A stretch of DNA of 64,000 nucleotides from Herbaspirillum aquaticum. GTDB lineage: Bacteria; Pseudomonadota; Gammaproteobacteria; Burkholderiales; Burkholderiaceae_D. Position 1 is the first letter of the stretch. The number at the start of each line of letters is the position of its first letter. The notes under the pieces were generated by a model, which saw only the letters and a program-made list of their open reading frames with translations, had not been told where the DNA came from and ran no database searches. Below, piece by piece: positions 45,574 to 54,156 of this stretch. The stretch spans positions 248,001 through 312,000 of the forward strand of contig NZ_NJGV01000004.1 of the NCBI RefSeq assembly GCF_002213425.1. The letters are read 5' to 3'. Both the position numbers and the translations under genes were made by a program.

Positions 45574-46035
45574 ATGAATTCGAAAACAGACAAACGCAAG
45601 TCGGCCCCGCTGCTGGATGCCCAGTTGTGTTTTGCGCTGTACTCGACCTCGCTGTCGATGAGCAAGCTCTATCGCAAGCTGTTGCGCAACATGGGCATCA
45701 CCTATTCGCAGTACCTGGTGCTGATGGTGTTGTGGGAGCAGGACCAGTTGACGGTGTCGGACATCGGTGAACGCCTGGTACTGGATTCGGCCACGCTGAC
45801 CCCGCTGCTCAAGCGCATGGAGGCACAAGGCCTGGTGACCCGGGAACGTGCGGCCAGCGACGAACGGCAAGTGGTCGTCTCGCTCACCGCAGACGGTGAC
45901 AAGCTGCGCGAACAGGCGGTCGAGCTGCCCCGTGAAGTATTGCGGGCGACCGAGTCGACGGCGGCGGAACTGACCGCCATGAAGGAAGAGTTGATGGCCT
46001 TGCGGGCCCGCTTGCACAAGAATACGGGCGAGTGA
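45574..46035 (+). CDS. ohrR: OhrR-type MarR-family peroxide sensor
   Basis: 153 residues from ATG 45574. The OhrR hallmark is present: [20 protein letters not shown] with the reactive Cys19. The winged helix spans about 45-110 ([34 protein letters not shown]). Organic hydroperoxides oxidise the cysteine and release DNA. The usual target gene ohr is absent here; a secreted esterase gene follows instead, with matching palindromes upstream. The frame is open 12 codons further, but that part overlaps the operator. Confidence 0.9.
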   Translation: MNSKTDKRKSAPLLDAQLCFALYSTSLSMSKLYRKLLRNMGITYSQYLVLMVLWEQDQLTVSDIGERLVLDSATLTPLLKRMEAQGLVTRERAASDERQVVVSLTADGDKLREQAVELPREVLRATESTAAELTAMKEELMALRARLHKNTGE

Positions 46036-46049
46036 GCAGGGCAGGTCCG

Positions 46050-46081
46050 AGGGACGCGGCGACGATGCCAAGTCCCTTTTT
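46050..46081 (+). terminator. Terminator of ohrR
   Basis: Stem AGGGAC/GTCCCT with an inner GGC/GCC pair, followed by five T. Confidence 0.7.
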
Positions 46082-46101
46082 GAAAGTTAAATATATAGTG
46101 C

Positions 46102-46114
46102 ACTATTAAATAGT
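46102..46114. promoter_or_regulatory. Candidate OhrR operator, copy 2
   Basis: ACTATTAAATAGT is a perfect odd-centred palindrome. It shares its TATTAAATA core with the sites at 45528-45549 and 46256-46266. Confidence 0.4.
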
Positions 46115-46255
46115 TCAGTATATTGTTGGCAGGTCGCTCGGGAAAAATCGCTGGCAACTGGCATCGGCAGTCGCCAGGCAACGGAAGTGGTGCAATCGCA
46201 TCATTCGTGGAGCCGCAGTTATACCCAGAGCCAATAGCGCCAACTAAGTAGTTTG

Positions 46256-46266
46256 CTATTTAATAG
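46256..46266. promoter_or_regulatory. Candidate OhrR operator, copy 3, near esterase promoter
   Basis: CTATTTAATAG is palindromic around its central base and lies within TTGCTATTTAAT, identical to the ohrR-proximal site. It is 180 bases before the esterase ATG. Confidence 0.45.
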
Positions 46267-46445
46267 GTATTTATGTTTTTCTCGCATTGACAGTTTTCCT
46301 GGCCGGCAACGGCCGGAGCAGTACAGCAGGACAGCAGTACAGCAGTACCCGGTAGCAAAGCAACAAACATGCAGTTCCCTCGCAGCACTTACCCGGTGAA
46401 CCCCACCGATTCGCTCATCTGAGATTAGAGAAAAGGAAGAAGATC

Positions 46446-47465
46446 ATGACCTCGTTCAAGCAACTCGCCGCCGTCGCCGCCATTGGCCTCGTTTTTGGCA
46501 ACGCCTATGCCGCCGGTGATGCCGGCGTGGAACCGACCACCCAATCCTTCTTGCAGGCGCTGGAAGCCGGCGGTGGCAAGCCCCTGGAACAGCTCTCGCC
46601 GCAGGATGCACGTGCCGTGCTGGTGGGTGCGCAAGCTAGCGTGAAGCTGGAGCTGCCCAAGGCAGACGTCTCGGAAAAGACCATCACCGCCGACGGCCAG
46701 CAGATCAAGCTGACCATCGTGCGTCCGGCGGGCGTGACCAAGACCTTGCCGGCCTTCATGTTCTTCCACGGCGGCGGCTGGGTGCTGGGCGACTTCCCGA
46801 CCCACGAACGCCTGGTGCGTGACCTGGTGGCCAACTCGGGTGCCGTGGCCGTGTTCGTGAACTACACCCCGTCGCCGGAAGCCGGCTACGGCGTGGCCAT
46901 CAACCAGGCCTATGCCGCCACCAAGTGGGTGGCCGAGCACGGCAAGGAAATCAAGGTTGACGGCAAGCGCCTGGCCGTGGCCGGCAACAGCGTCGGTGGC
47001 AACATGGCCGCTGTCGTGGCCCTGATGGCCAAGGACAAGGGTGGCCCCGCGCTGCGTTCGGAAGTGCTGCTGTGGCCGGTGACCGATGCCAACTTCGAGA
47101 CTGCTTCCTACAACCAGTTCGCCAATGGCTACTTCCTCACCAAGAACATGATGAAGTGGTTCTGGGACAGCTACACCACCGATGCCGCCAAGCGCAAGGA
47201 AATCACCGCCTCGCCCTTGAATGCGACCCCGGCGCAACTGGCCGGCCTGCCGCCGACCCTGATCCAGACCGCCGAAAACGACGTGCTGCGTGACGAAGGC
47301 GAAGCCTATGGCCGCAAGCTGCAAGCCGCCGGCGTGGCCGTGACCAGCGTGCGTTACAACGGCATGATCCACGACTTCGGTCTGTTGAACGTGCTGGCCA
47401 AGGTCCCGGCCGTGCAGACCGCGATGCGCCAGGCTGGCGAAGAACTGAAGTTCCGCCTGAAGTAA
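46446..47465 (+). CDS. Exported alpha/beta-hydrolase (esterase, HSL/AXE-like)
   Basis: 339 residues. Signal peptide with cleavage at AYA (residue 22). The fold-3 hydrolase motifs are FFHGGGWVLGDF (oxyanion hole near 108-111) and AGNSVGGNMAA with nucleophile Ser182; the catalytic Asp and His fit TAENDVLRDEG and NGMIHDFGLL. It should hydrolyse short acyl esters in the periplasm. AGGAAGAAG stands before the ATG. Shared palindromes suggest OhrR control, so a role in oxidative or lipid-peroxide stress is possible. Confidence 0.88.
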   Translation: MTSFKQLAAVAAIGLVFGNAYAAGDAGVEPTTQSFLQALEAGGGKPLEQLSPQDARAVLVGAQASVKLELPKADVSEKTITADGQQIKLTIVRPAGVTKTLPAFMFFHGGGWVLGDFPTHERLVRDLVANSGAVAVFVNYTPSPEAGYGVAINQAYAATKWVAEHGKEIKVDGKRLAVAGNSVGGNMAAVVALMAKDKGGPALRSEVLLWPVTDANFETASYNQFANGYFLTKNMMKWFWDSYTTDAAKRKEITASPLNATPAQLAGLPPTLIQTAENDVLRDEGEAYGRKLQAAGVAVTSVRYNGMIHDFGLLNVLAKVPAVQTAMRQAGEELKFRLK

Positions 47466-47476
47466 TTGCAAGGCTG

Positions 47477-47545
47477 CCCTGCGCTTGACACCGCGCAGGG
47501 AAAACGACAACGCCCCCGCACGAGTGCATCGTGCGGGGGCGTTGT
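47477..47545. terminator. Bidirectional terminator region between convergent genes
   Basis: Two hairpins: CCCTGCGC/GCGCAGGG (47477-47500), and a perfect 17-bp stem (47507-47523 with 47529-47545, arms beginning ACAACGCCCCC) with a five-base loop. It separates the plus-strand esterase from the minus-strand carboxylesterase. T-runs are short. Confidence 0.7.
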
Positions 47546-47576
47546 CATTGCAGGTGCAGGTGCTGCGTGATCGGAC

Positions 47577-48245
47577 TCAGGCCAGGACCTTGGCCAGCCA
47601 CGCGCCAATATCCTCGACTTCCTCACCGCACACCGAATGCTGCATCGGATAGTCATGCCACTCGACCTTGTGGCCCAGCTGGGTCAGCAATTCGCGCGAC
47701 TTGACGGCGCGTTCCAGCACCACCACCGGATCCATGGTGCCGTGGGCCATGAAGATGGGCGTGTCGTGGTTGGCAGCCTGGCGTTCGGCTTCGATGGTGG
47801 CGGCCAGCGGCAGGTAGCCGGACAGGCACATCAGGCCGGCCAGGCGCTCCGGATGGCGCAGGCCGGTCTGCAAGGTCATTGCGCAGCCCTGCGAGAAACC
47901 GGCCAGCACGATGCGCTCGGCGGGGATGCCGCGCGCGCGTTCCTGGGCGATCAGCGCTTCGATGGCGGCCTGCGAGGCGCGCAGGCCGGGTTCGTCTTCA
48001 CGGCGGACCAGGTCGGGCGCGAAGATGTCGTACCAGGCGCGCATCACGTAGCCGCCGTTGATGGTCACCGGCATGGTCGGCGCGGTTGGGAAGATGAAGC
48101 GGATGGGTGGGCAGCCGGACAGGTCCAGCTCGCGCACGATGGGTACGAAGTCCGAACCATCGGCACCCAGGCCGTGCAGCCAGATGACGGAGGCAGTGGG
48201 GTTGGGGGCGGTATCGATCTGTATCGTCTCAAGGGGGGCGGACAT
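47577..48245 (-). CDS. Carboxylesterase/phospholipase-type alpha/beta-hydrolase
   Basis: 222 residues from ATG 48245 (MSAPLETIQID). Motifs: SVIWLHGLGADGSDF, nucleophile serine in LAGFSQGCAMTLQ, Asp in AHGTMDPVV and His in YPMQHSVCGEE. This is the abhydrolase_2 group (YpfH, Pseudomonas carboxylesterases, acyl-protein thioesterase-like), cytoplasmic, with a broad preference for short esters. Monocistronic; no context clue to the substrate. Confidence 0.9.
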   Translation of the reverse strand: MSAPLETIQIDTAPNPTASVIWLHGLGADGSDFVPIVRELDLSGCPPIRFIFPTAPTMPVTINGGYVMRAWYDIFAPDLVRREDEPGLRASQAAIEALIAQERARGIPAERIVLAGFSQGCAMTLQTGLRHPERLAGLMCLSGYLPLAATIEAERQAANHDTPIFMAHGTMDPVVVLERAVKSRELLTQLGHKVEWHDYPMQHSVCGEEVEDIGAWLAKVLA

Positions 48246-48423
48246 AAGCGTGCGGTTCCTGTTGCGGTCGGTGGATGAAAGGGCGGGGCGCGGCATTTGT
48301 GTCTGTCCCTGCACGGGAGCACAATACGGCCTTGCCCCTTGTCATGCGCAGCGTCTGCGCTGCAATGGGCTCACATCATACGATGAACGCCGCTGCGATG
48401 GCGGCGCTGCAAAAGGAAAACCC

Positions 48424-49086
48424 ATGAAGTGCATCCCATCGCGCCGCCTGCTGGCCCCGCTGCTGGCCTCCCTGCTGGCCATGGTGCCCCTGGCCGGACA
48501 TGCCGAAGCCGAAGGCCGGCTGTTCCAGCCACGCGGCGAAAACCTGATGATCTCGCCCCCGCCGGGCTGGCGCCTGGCCTACATGGACGGCGACCCGGAC
48601 GGCAATTATGTCGTCGACTTCCTGCCGCCCAACGAAGCCCATGACTCCTGGCGCGAGGGCTACATGGGCGTGCAGCGCCGTGGCTATCCCGATGCCGGCC
48701 TCGTGGCCAACATCCAGGCGCGCAACCTCACCGTGGCGCAGGTGGCCTTGACTGAAGTAATGCAGGGCGCCCAGCGCAATTGCCCGGGCCGCTTCGTGGC
48801 GATGGCGCAGAAGGATGGCAGCACCAACAATATTCCCGTCTCTGTCAGCGGCGGCTTCTGCGACCGTACCGGGCCAGTTGCGCCCTATGGCGAGGGAACT
48901 GTACTGGCGGTGTACCAGGGCAAGCAGCAACTGTTTGTCGTGCAGTTCAGCTGGCGTCCGCCGACCGAAAATGCGCTGAAACAATATCCGTACCGGATCT
49001 CGCCGGCCGGGCTGCAGCAGTATCTGGATCTGCTCAATGCGGCCACGCTGTGCGGTGGGCCGGAGGAGGGGAAGTGTCCTAACTGA
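48424..49086 (+). CDS. Secreted protein of unknown function
   Basis: 220 residues. A signal peptide (MKCIPSRRLLAPLLASLLAM, cleavage near GHA at 26) shows export. The mature protein has four cysteines (NCPGRF, GFCDRT, TLCGG, GKCPN), probably two disulfides, and a mixed alpha/beta look with PPPGWRLAYMDGDPDGNYVV. No family is recognised. AAAAGGAA precedes the ATG. It lies between two minus-strand genes and appears monocistronic. Confidence 0.75.
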   Translation: MKCIPSRRLLAPLLASLLAMVPLAGHAEAEGRLFQPRGENLMISPPPGWRLAYMDGDPDGNYVVDFLPPNEAHDSWREGYMGVQRRGYPDAGLVANIQARNLTVAQVALTEVMQGAQRNCPGRFVAMAQKDGSTNNIPVSVSGGFCDRTGPVAPYGEGTVLAVYQGKQQLFVVQFSWRPPTENALKQYPYRISPAGLQQYLDLLNAATLCGGPEEGKCPN

Positions 49087-49130
49087 GGGGAAGGCGGGCC
49101 CGCATGGTCGTGCGGGCCGCCGGGCTGCTG

Positions 49131-49760
49131 TTACTTGCTGGCAGGGCGGATTGCCGACTTGGGCCGGAAGGCCTTGCAGACGCTCTCATCAGTGTCGATG
49201 TAAGGACCACCGATGAGGTCGATGCAGTAGGGGATGGCGGCGAAGATGCCGGGCACCTTGACCTTGCCGTCCTGGTCCTTCAACCCTTCCAGTGTTTCGC
49301 GGATGGACTTGGGCTGGCCGGGCAGGTTCAGGACCAGCGCGGCATGGCCGTCGGTCTCGCGGATGACGGCAACCTGGCGCGAGAGAATGGCGGTGGGCAC
49401 GAACTGCAGGCTGATCTGGCGCATCTGTTCGCCAAAGCCCGGCATTTCCTTGGTACCGATGGCCAGCGTGGCTTCGGGCGTGACGTCGCGGCGCGACGGG
49501 CCGGTGCCGCCAGTGGTCAGCACCAGGTCGCATCGGGCCACATCGACCAGCTCCACCAGGGTCTGTTCGATCTGTGCACGTTCATCGGGGATCAGGCGGG
49601 TCTCGACTTCGAAAGCGCTGGTGAGCGCTTTGCTGAGCCATTCCTGCAGGGCGGGGATGCCCTGGTCCTGGTAGACGCCACCCGAGGCGCGGTCGGAGAT
49701 GGAGACCAGCCCGACCCGCAGCACCTCACGGACGACGGGCGTGACGGCCTCAACGTTCAT
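49131..49760 (-). CDS. mogA: Molybdopterin adenylyltransferase
   Basis: 209 residues from ATG 49760. Diagnostic motifs: RVGLVSISDRASGG, LVLTTGGTGPSRRDVTPEAT and LNLPGQPKSIRETL. MogA activates molybdopterin by adenylation before molybdate insertion. The start overlaps the yjgA stop by 11 bases, with AGCAGG in front, so the two genes are co-translated. Slightly longer than E. coli MogA (195). Confidence 0.93.
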   Translation of the reverse strand: MNVEAVTPVVREVLRVGLVSISDRASGGVYQDQGIPALQEWLSKALTSAFEVETRLIPDERAQIEQTLVELVDVARCDLVLTTGGTGPSRRDVTPEATLAIGTKEMPGFGEQMRQISLQFVPTAILSRQVAVIRETDGHAALVLNLPGQPKSIRETLEGLKDQDGKVKVPGIFAAIPYCIDLIGGPYIDTDESVCKAFRPKSAIRPASK

Positions 49761-50355
49761 CGTCATCCTGCTCGCCGGCCTCATCCTCGGCGGCTTCGTT
49801 CTTGGCGCGCGCGGCGTCGGCCTGCAACTGCTTGAGGATCTGGAAGATTTCGCGGTAGGCCTTGGGCGGCTTGTTTTCCGCCTGCTCCTTGCGGGCATTG
49901 CGGATGAGCGTGCGCATGTGCTGCACGTCAACTTCGGGATGGCGGTTCAGCAGTTCGGTCAACGCCTGGTCATCGGCCAGCAGCTTTTCGCGGCGGCGTT
50001 CCAGGGCGTGCATGGCGGCGGTTTCAGCCTTGGAGGCGCCGTGCCAGCTGTCGATGGTCTTCTGGATGATGGCGATCTCGTCGGCTTCCAGCGTGCGCAT
50101 TTTCTTGCCCACGTACTGCATCTGGCGGCGACGGCCTTCGTGATCCTTGATCTGCTGGCATTCGAGGATGGCGTCGCGCACGTCTTCGGGCATGGGGACG
50201 CGCTTGACGCGGTCGCGCGGTTCATTGACCAGCGATTCGCCCAGCTTTTGCAGGGCATCCATCTCGCGCTTGAGCTGGGACTTGGAGGGGCGGTCGTATT
50301 CCTGTTCGAATTCGCTGGATTGGAATCCGACAGCACCGCGGTTGGCATTGGGCAT
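49750..50355 (-). CDS. yjgA: Ribosome-associated assembly factor YjgA/DarP
   Basis: 201 residues. The DUF615 pattern is plain: RPSKSQLKREMDALQKLGES, DAILECQQIKDHEGRRRQMQ, YVGKKMRT and ELLNRHPEVDVQHMRTLIRN. An acidic tail (AAEDEAGEQDDDER) follows. It assists late 50S maturation. Divergent from pmbA, the arrangement conserved in many proteobacteria. Confidence 0.94.
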   Translation of the reverse strand: MPNANRGAVGFQSSEFEQEYDRPSKSQLKREMDALQKLGESLVNEPRDRVKRVPMPEDVRDAILECQQIKDHEGRRRQMQYVGKKMRTLEADEIAIIQKTIDSWHGASKAETAAMHALERRREKLLADDQALTELLNRHPEVDVQHMRTLIRNARKEQAENKPPKAYREIFQILKQLQADAARAKNEAAEDEAGEQDDDER

Positions 50356-50430
50356 ATCGTGACTTCGAGAAATAAAGCTTAACGACTGCTATGATAACCG
50401 CTTTACCCGCATTTCAGAGAAAACAGGCTC

Positions 50431-51795
50431 ATGAGCGATACCCCATTCACGCACAGTCAGGACCAGTTGAAGCAGTTGGCGCAGGATGTCTTGCGTTATG
50501 CCCGGGACAAGGGCGCCTCGGACGCCGCCGTCGACATCAGCGAAGGCAGTGGCCTCTCGGTAGCGGTGCGCAAGGGCAAGATCGAGACCATCGAGCAGAA
50601 CAAGGACAAGGGCATCGGCGTGACGGTGTTCCTCGGAGAAGGCCGCCAGGTGCGGCGCGGCAATGCCAGCACCTCGGATTTTTCGCAGCAGGCGCTGAAG
50701 GAAACGGTCGAGGCCGCCTACAACATCGCCCGCTTCACCGCCATCGATGATTGCGCCGGCCTGCCCGACGCCGAGATGCTGGAAATGGCCCCGCGCGACC
50801 TGAAACTGTTTTCGCCATGGAACATTTCCGCCGAAGAAGCTGTGGCGCTGGCCCAACGCTGCGAGACCGCAGCCCTCGAGACCGACCCGCGCATCACCAA
50901 CAGCGAAGGGGCCGGCGTCTACGTCCAGCACTCGCATTTCGTCGCGGCCAACAGCCGTGGTTTCATGGGCGGCTATCCGTTCTCGCGCCATACCATCTCG
51001 GTGGCCCCCATCGCCGGCAAGGGCGCGGGCATGCAGCGCGATGACTGGTATTCCTCCAAACGCGATCCGAAGAAACTCGCCAAGCCCGAAGCCATCGGCC
51101 GTTACGCCGCCGAGCGCGCGCTGGCCCGCCTGAACGCGCGCAAGCTCACGACCCGCAAGTGCCCGGTGCTGTTCGAAGCGCCGCTGGCAGCGGGTCTCCT
51201 GGGGGCTTTCGTGCAGGCGGTGTCGGGCGGTGCGTTGTACCGCAAGTCGACCTTCCTGCTCGATTCGCTGGGCCAGCAGGTCTTCCCCGAGCACATCCAG
51301 ATCCTGGAAGATCCGCACGTGGTCGGCGGTGTCGGTTCGGCGCCCTTCGATGAAGAGGGCGTGCGTACCGTCAAGCGCGAGGTCATCAAGGATGGCGTGG
51401 TGCAGGGCTACTTCCTGTCGACGTATTCGGCCCGCAAGCTGGGCATGCAGACCACCGGCAACTCCGGTGGCTCGCACAACCTGACGCTGCGCTCGGACCT
51501 GACCACCAAGGCCGATACCTTCAAGGGCATGTTGAAGAAGATGGGCACAGGTCTGCTGGTGACCGAGCTGATGGGGCAGGGCGTGAACTACGTGACCGGC
51601 GACTATTCGCGTGGCGCTTCGGGTTACTGGGTCGAGAATGGCGTGATCCAGTATCCGGTGGAAGAAATCACCATCGCCGGCAACATGAAGGACATGCTGC
51701 GCCAGATCGTGGGCGTGGGTAACGACACGCTCATTCGCGGCAGCAAGGAAACGGGTTCCATCCTGCTGGAAAACATGACCATCGCTGGCGACTGA
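50431..51795 (+). CDS. pmbA: Metalloprotease subunit PmbA/TldE
   Basis: 454 residues, close to E. coli PmbA (450). Motifs: DKGASDAAVDISEGSGLSVA near the start, GKGAGMQRDDWYSSKR, LLGAFVQAVSGGALYRKSTF and LVTELMGQGVNYVTGDYSRG. Like other TldE proteins it lacks the HExxxH zinc site, which TldD supplies; the TldD-TldE heterodimer trims modified peptides and the CcdA antitoxin in E. coli. tldD is not in this window. Confidence 0.95.
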   Translation: MSDTPFTHSQDQLKQLAQDVLRYARDKGASDAAVDISEGSGLSVAVRKGKIETIEQNKDKGIGVTVFLGEGRQVRRGNASTSDFSQQALKETVEAAYNIARFTAIDDCAGLPDAEMLEMAPRDLKLFSPWNISAEEAVALAQRCETAALETDPRITNSEGAGVYVQHSHFVAANSRGFMGGYPFSRHTISVAPIAGKGAGMQRDDWYSSKRDPKKLAKPEAIGRYAAERALARLNARKLTTRKCPVLFEAPLAAGLLGAFVQAVSGGALYRKSTFLLDSLGQQVFPEHIQILEDPHVVGGVGSAPFDEEGVRTVKREVIKDGVVQGYFLSTYSARKLGMQTTGNSGGSHNLTLRSDLTTKADTFKGMLKKMGTGLLVTELMGQGVNYVTGDYSRGASGYWVENGVIQYPVEEITIAGNMKDMLRQIVGVGNDTLIRGSKETGSILLENMTIAGD

Positions 51796-51875
51796 TCGTG
51801 CAGCACGCCGCCCGGCCGCCGTTGGCGCACCGGGTGGTGCCACGGCCAGCGCCGCCCATCTTGGGGAGGCAAGCC

Positions 51876-52367
51876 ATGGACGACATCCACATCCGGCGCG
51901 GCTATCTGCCAGGCGCCATCGGGCGTGTAGCCGAGCTGCACGCGGCGTATTACACCGAAAACTGGAGCTTCGGCGTGTATTTCGAAGCCCGCATCGCCAC
52001 TGAACTGGCGGCCTTCATGAGCCGCTACGACGACAGCCGTGACGGCTTCTGGACGGCCACCGTGCATGGCCGCGTCGAAGGTTCGCTGACCATCGACGGC
52101 CAGCATGGGCAGCAGCAGGGCGCCTGGCTGCGCTGGTTCATCTCTTCCGAAAAATTGCGTGGACGCGGCGTGGGCGATGCCCTGCTGAGCGAGGCCATCC
52201 GCTTCTGCGCGCAGTGCGATTTCCCCTCGATCTACCTGTGGACCTTCGAGGGCCTGCACGCCGCGCACAACCTCTACCAGCGTCACGGATTCATCCTCAC
52301 CGAGGAGCGCATCGGCTCGCATTGGGGCGTCAAGCTCAACGAGCAGCGCTACGAACTGCTGCTGTAG
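51876..52367 (+). CDS. GNAT-family N-acetyltransferase
   Basis: 163 residues from ATG 51876, with GGGGAGG upstream. The acetyl-CoA loop reads EKLRGRGVGDALLSEAI and the C-terminal LYQRHGFILTEERIG is the standard GNAT ending. It resembles the acetyltransferase domain attached to MarR regulators in other bacteria. The acceptor is unknown. It lies between pmbA and an efflux pump gene. Confidence 0.9.
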   Translation: MDDIHIRRGYLPGAIGRVAELHAAYYTENWSFGVYFEARIATELAAFMSRYDDSRDGFWTATVHGRVEGSLTIDGQHGQQQGAWLRWFISSEKLRGRGVGDALLSEAIRFCAQCDFPSIYLWTFEGLHAAHNLYQRHGFILTEERIGSHWGVKLNEQRYELLL

Positions 52368-52448
52368 CACGCAAGGCAGGCCATGCCGCTCAGCGCTAGA
52401 ATGTCGGATTGGCGCACGCGCGCAACTTCGGACATTCGTTCTCCGCAC

Positions 52449-54047
52449 ATGGCCCTACACACCGACGCCGCCCACTCCAGCGGCCAAGTCCTGCCGTTCC
52501 GCGAATCCCTGCTGGCCACGCTGGGCATCTGCTTCGTCATCATGCTGGTGGCCCTGGACCAGACTATCGTCGGCACTGCGCTGCCGACCATCGTGGCCGA
52601 ACTCAAGGGCTTTGAACTCTATGCCTGGGTCGCCACGGCCTATCTGCTGACCTCGGTCATCACCGTGCCCATCTTCGGACGGCTCGGCGATTATTTCGGG
52701 CGCAAGCCTTTCGTGATTGCCTCCATCATCGTCTTCGTCGGTGCTTCCGCCTTGTGCGGCATGGCCAACAGCATGCTGTTCCTGGTGCTCGCGCGCGGGC
52801 TGCAGGGCATTGGCGGGGGCATGCTGGTGGGCACCTGTTTCGCTTCCATCGCTGACCTGTTTCCCGATCCGCGCGTGCGCTTGCGCTGGCAGATCATCCT
52901 GTCGGCCTCCTTCGGCATCGCCACGGCAGTCGGTCCTTCGCTGGGCGGCTTCCTCACGCAAGGGCTGGGCTGGCGCTGGGTGTTCTATTGCAACCTGCCC
53001 ATCGGCGTGCTGTCGCTGTTTTTCGTCTGGCGCTTCGTACCCCACATCCGCCACATGCAGCACGCGGGCAAGATGCGGCTGGACTGGCCGGGTGCGCTGT
53101 TGATCTCGCTTTCGCTGGGCAGCCTGCAATTGCTGGTCGAACTGCTGCCCAAGCGCGGCATCACCGGCAGCATGCTGCTCTTGCTGGCGCTTTCGGTGGC
53201 GGCCTTTTATGCGCTCTGGAAGTGGGAGCAGCGCGCCGCGCAGCCCATCCTGCCCTTTGAAATGCTGCGTGACCGTGCGCTGGCCAGCCTGTTCCTGCTG
53301 TCGGTACTGGCCGGCTTTGCCATGTTCTCTCTGCTGATGTATGCGCCGCTGCTGTTCCAGGGCGGATTCGGTTTGAGCCCGCGTGAAGCCGGGCTGCTCA
53401 TCACGCCGCTGGTGGCCTGTATTACCGTGGCCAGCATCGTCAATGGCCGCATCATCACGCGCATTCCCAATCCCAACCTGATGATGAACCTGGGCTTTGC
53501 ACTGATCGCTGCGTCCTGCCTGGGTGTGGTGCTGTGTGATCGCACGACCGGCAATGGCTTCCTGCTGGCAGTGATGCTGGCCGGTGGTTTCGGGCTGGGC
53601 CTGGTCTTGCCCAATCTCACCGTGTTTGCCCAGCAGGCTGCCGCACGCGAGCACCTGGGCATCGCCACTGCCTTGCTGCAGTCACTGCGCATGATCGGCG
53701 GCATGCTGGGGACGGCCATCACCGGCACGCTGGTGAGCCAGATGTATGGCGCAGGCGTGCAGAAGGCCCTGGAAGGAGACCACGCGGCGCAATGGCTCAA
53801 GGACTTCAGTGATCCGGAAGTGCTGGTCAACCATGACATCCAGTCGGTGCTGCTGGCCCAGCTGATGCAGGCCGGACATGATGGCTCGGCCTTGCTGGAA
53901 GCGGCGCGCGAGGCGCTGGTCGGGGCCATTCACATGGGCATCGCCATTGCCATCGTGGCCGCGCTGGCAGGGCTGTGGATGGTGCGGCGCGTGCCACCCA
54001 TCCGCTTTGACCAGGACAAGAAGGTCGAGCCGGTGATGTCGGAATGA
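52449..54047 (+). CDS. MFS drug efflux pump, DHA2 (EmrB/QacA) family
   Basis: 532 residues with 14 predicted TM segments. Motifs: LDQTIVGTALPTIV in TM1 (motif D1), GRLGDYFGRKPF between TM2 and TM3 (motif A), and SASFGIATAVGPSLGGFLTQ in TM5 (motif C, antiporter signature). It exports lipophilic compounds by proton antiport. The start at 52449 (MALHTDAAH) lacks a strong ribosome site; an ATG 18 codons upstream is possible. No adaptor gene adjoins. Confidence 0.91.
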   Translation: MALHTDAAHSSGQVLPFRESLLATLGICFVIMLVALDQTIVGTALPTIVAELKGFELYAWVATAYLLTSVITVPIFGRLGDYFGRKPFVIASIIVFVGASALCGMANSMLFLVLARGLQGIGGGMLVGTCFASIADLFPDPRVRLRWQIILSASFGIATAVGPSLGGFLTQGLGWRWVFYCNLPIGVLSLFFVWRFVPHIRHMQHAGKMRLDWPGALLISLSLGSLQLLVELLPKRGITGSMLLLLALSVAAFYALWKWEQRAAQPILPFEMLRDRALASLFLLSVLAGFAMFSLLMYAPLLFQGGFGLSPREAGLLITPLVACITVASIVNGRIITRIPNPNLMMNLGFALIAASCLGVVLCDRTTGNGFLLAVMLAGGFGLGLVLPNLTVFAQQAAAREHLGIATALLQSLRMIGGMLGTAITGTLVSQMYGAGVQKALEGDHAAQWLKDFSDPEVLVNHDIQSVLLAQLMQAGHDGSALLEAAREALVGAIHMGIAIAIVAALAGLWMVRRVPPIRFDQDKKVEPVMSE

Positions 54048-54070
54048 CTGGCATGGGCCGGCCGCATGCA

Positions 54071-54099
54071 AAAACGGACCCGCAGGTCCGTTTTTTTTT
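54071..54099. terminator. Terminator between convergent MFS pump and photolyase genes
   Basis: Stem CGGACC/GGTCCG with CGCA loop, four A before and nine T after, so it works in both directions but best for the plus strand. Confidence 0.9.
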
Positions 54100-54143
54100 G
54101 CTTGCCGTGCTTGTGATGCTTGCCATGCTTGTGGTGCTTGAAG
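54099..54143. repeat. Tandem 9-bp repeat, five units
   Basis: Units TGCTTGCCG, TGCTTGTGA, TGCTTGCCA, TGCTTGTGG and TGCTTGAAG follow one another without gaps, alternating two variants, between the terminator and the photolyase stop. Confidence 0.8.
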
Positions 54144-54156
54144 TAGCGCGGCGCGC

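Larger units (their letters stand above)
46036..46445. other. Intergenic region between ohrR and esterase gene
   Basis: 410 bases without a gene. It contains the ohrR terminator, two palindromic candidate operators (46102-46114 and 46256-46266) and, at 46318-46352, a short run with three GTAC tetramers in CAG-rich repeats. Confidence 0.5.

Noticed and set aside
54099-54143. CRISPR-like repeat
   Set aside because: Units are contiguous 9-mers without spacers.
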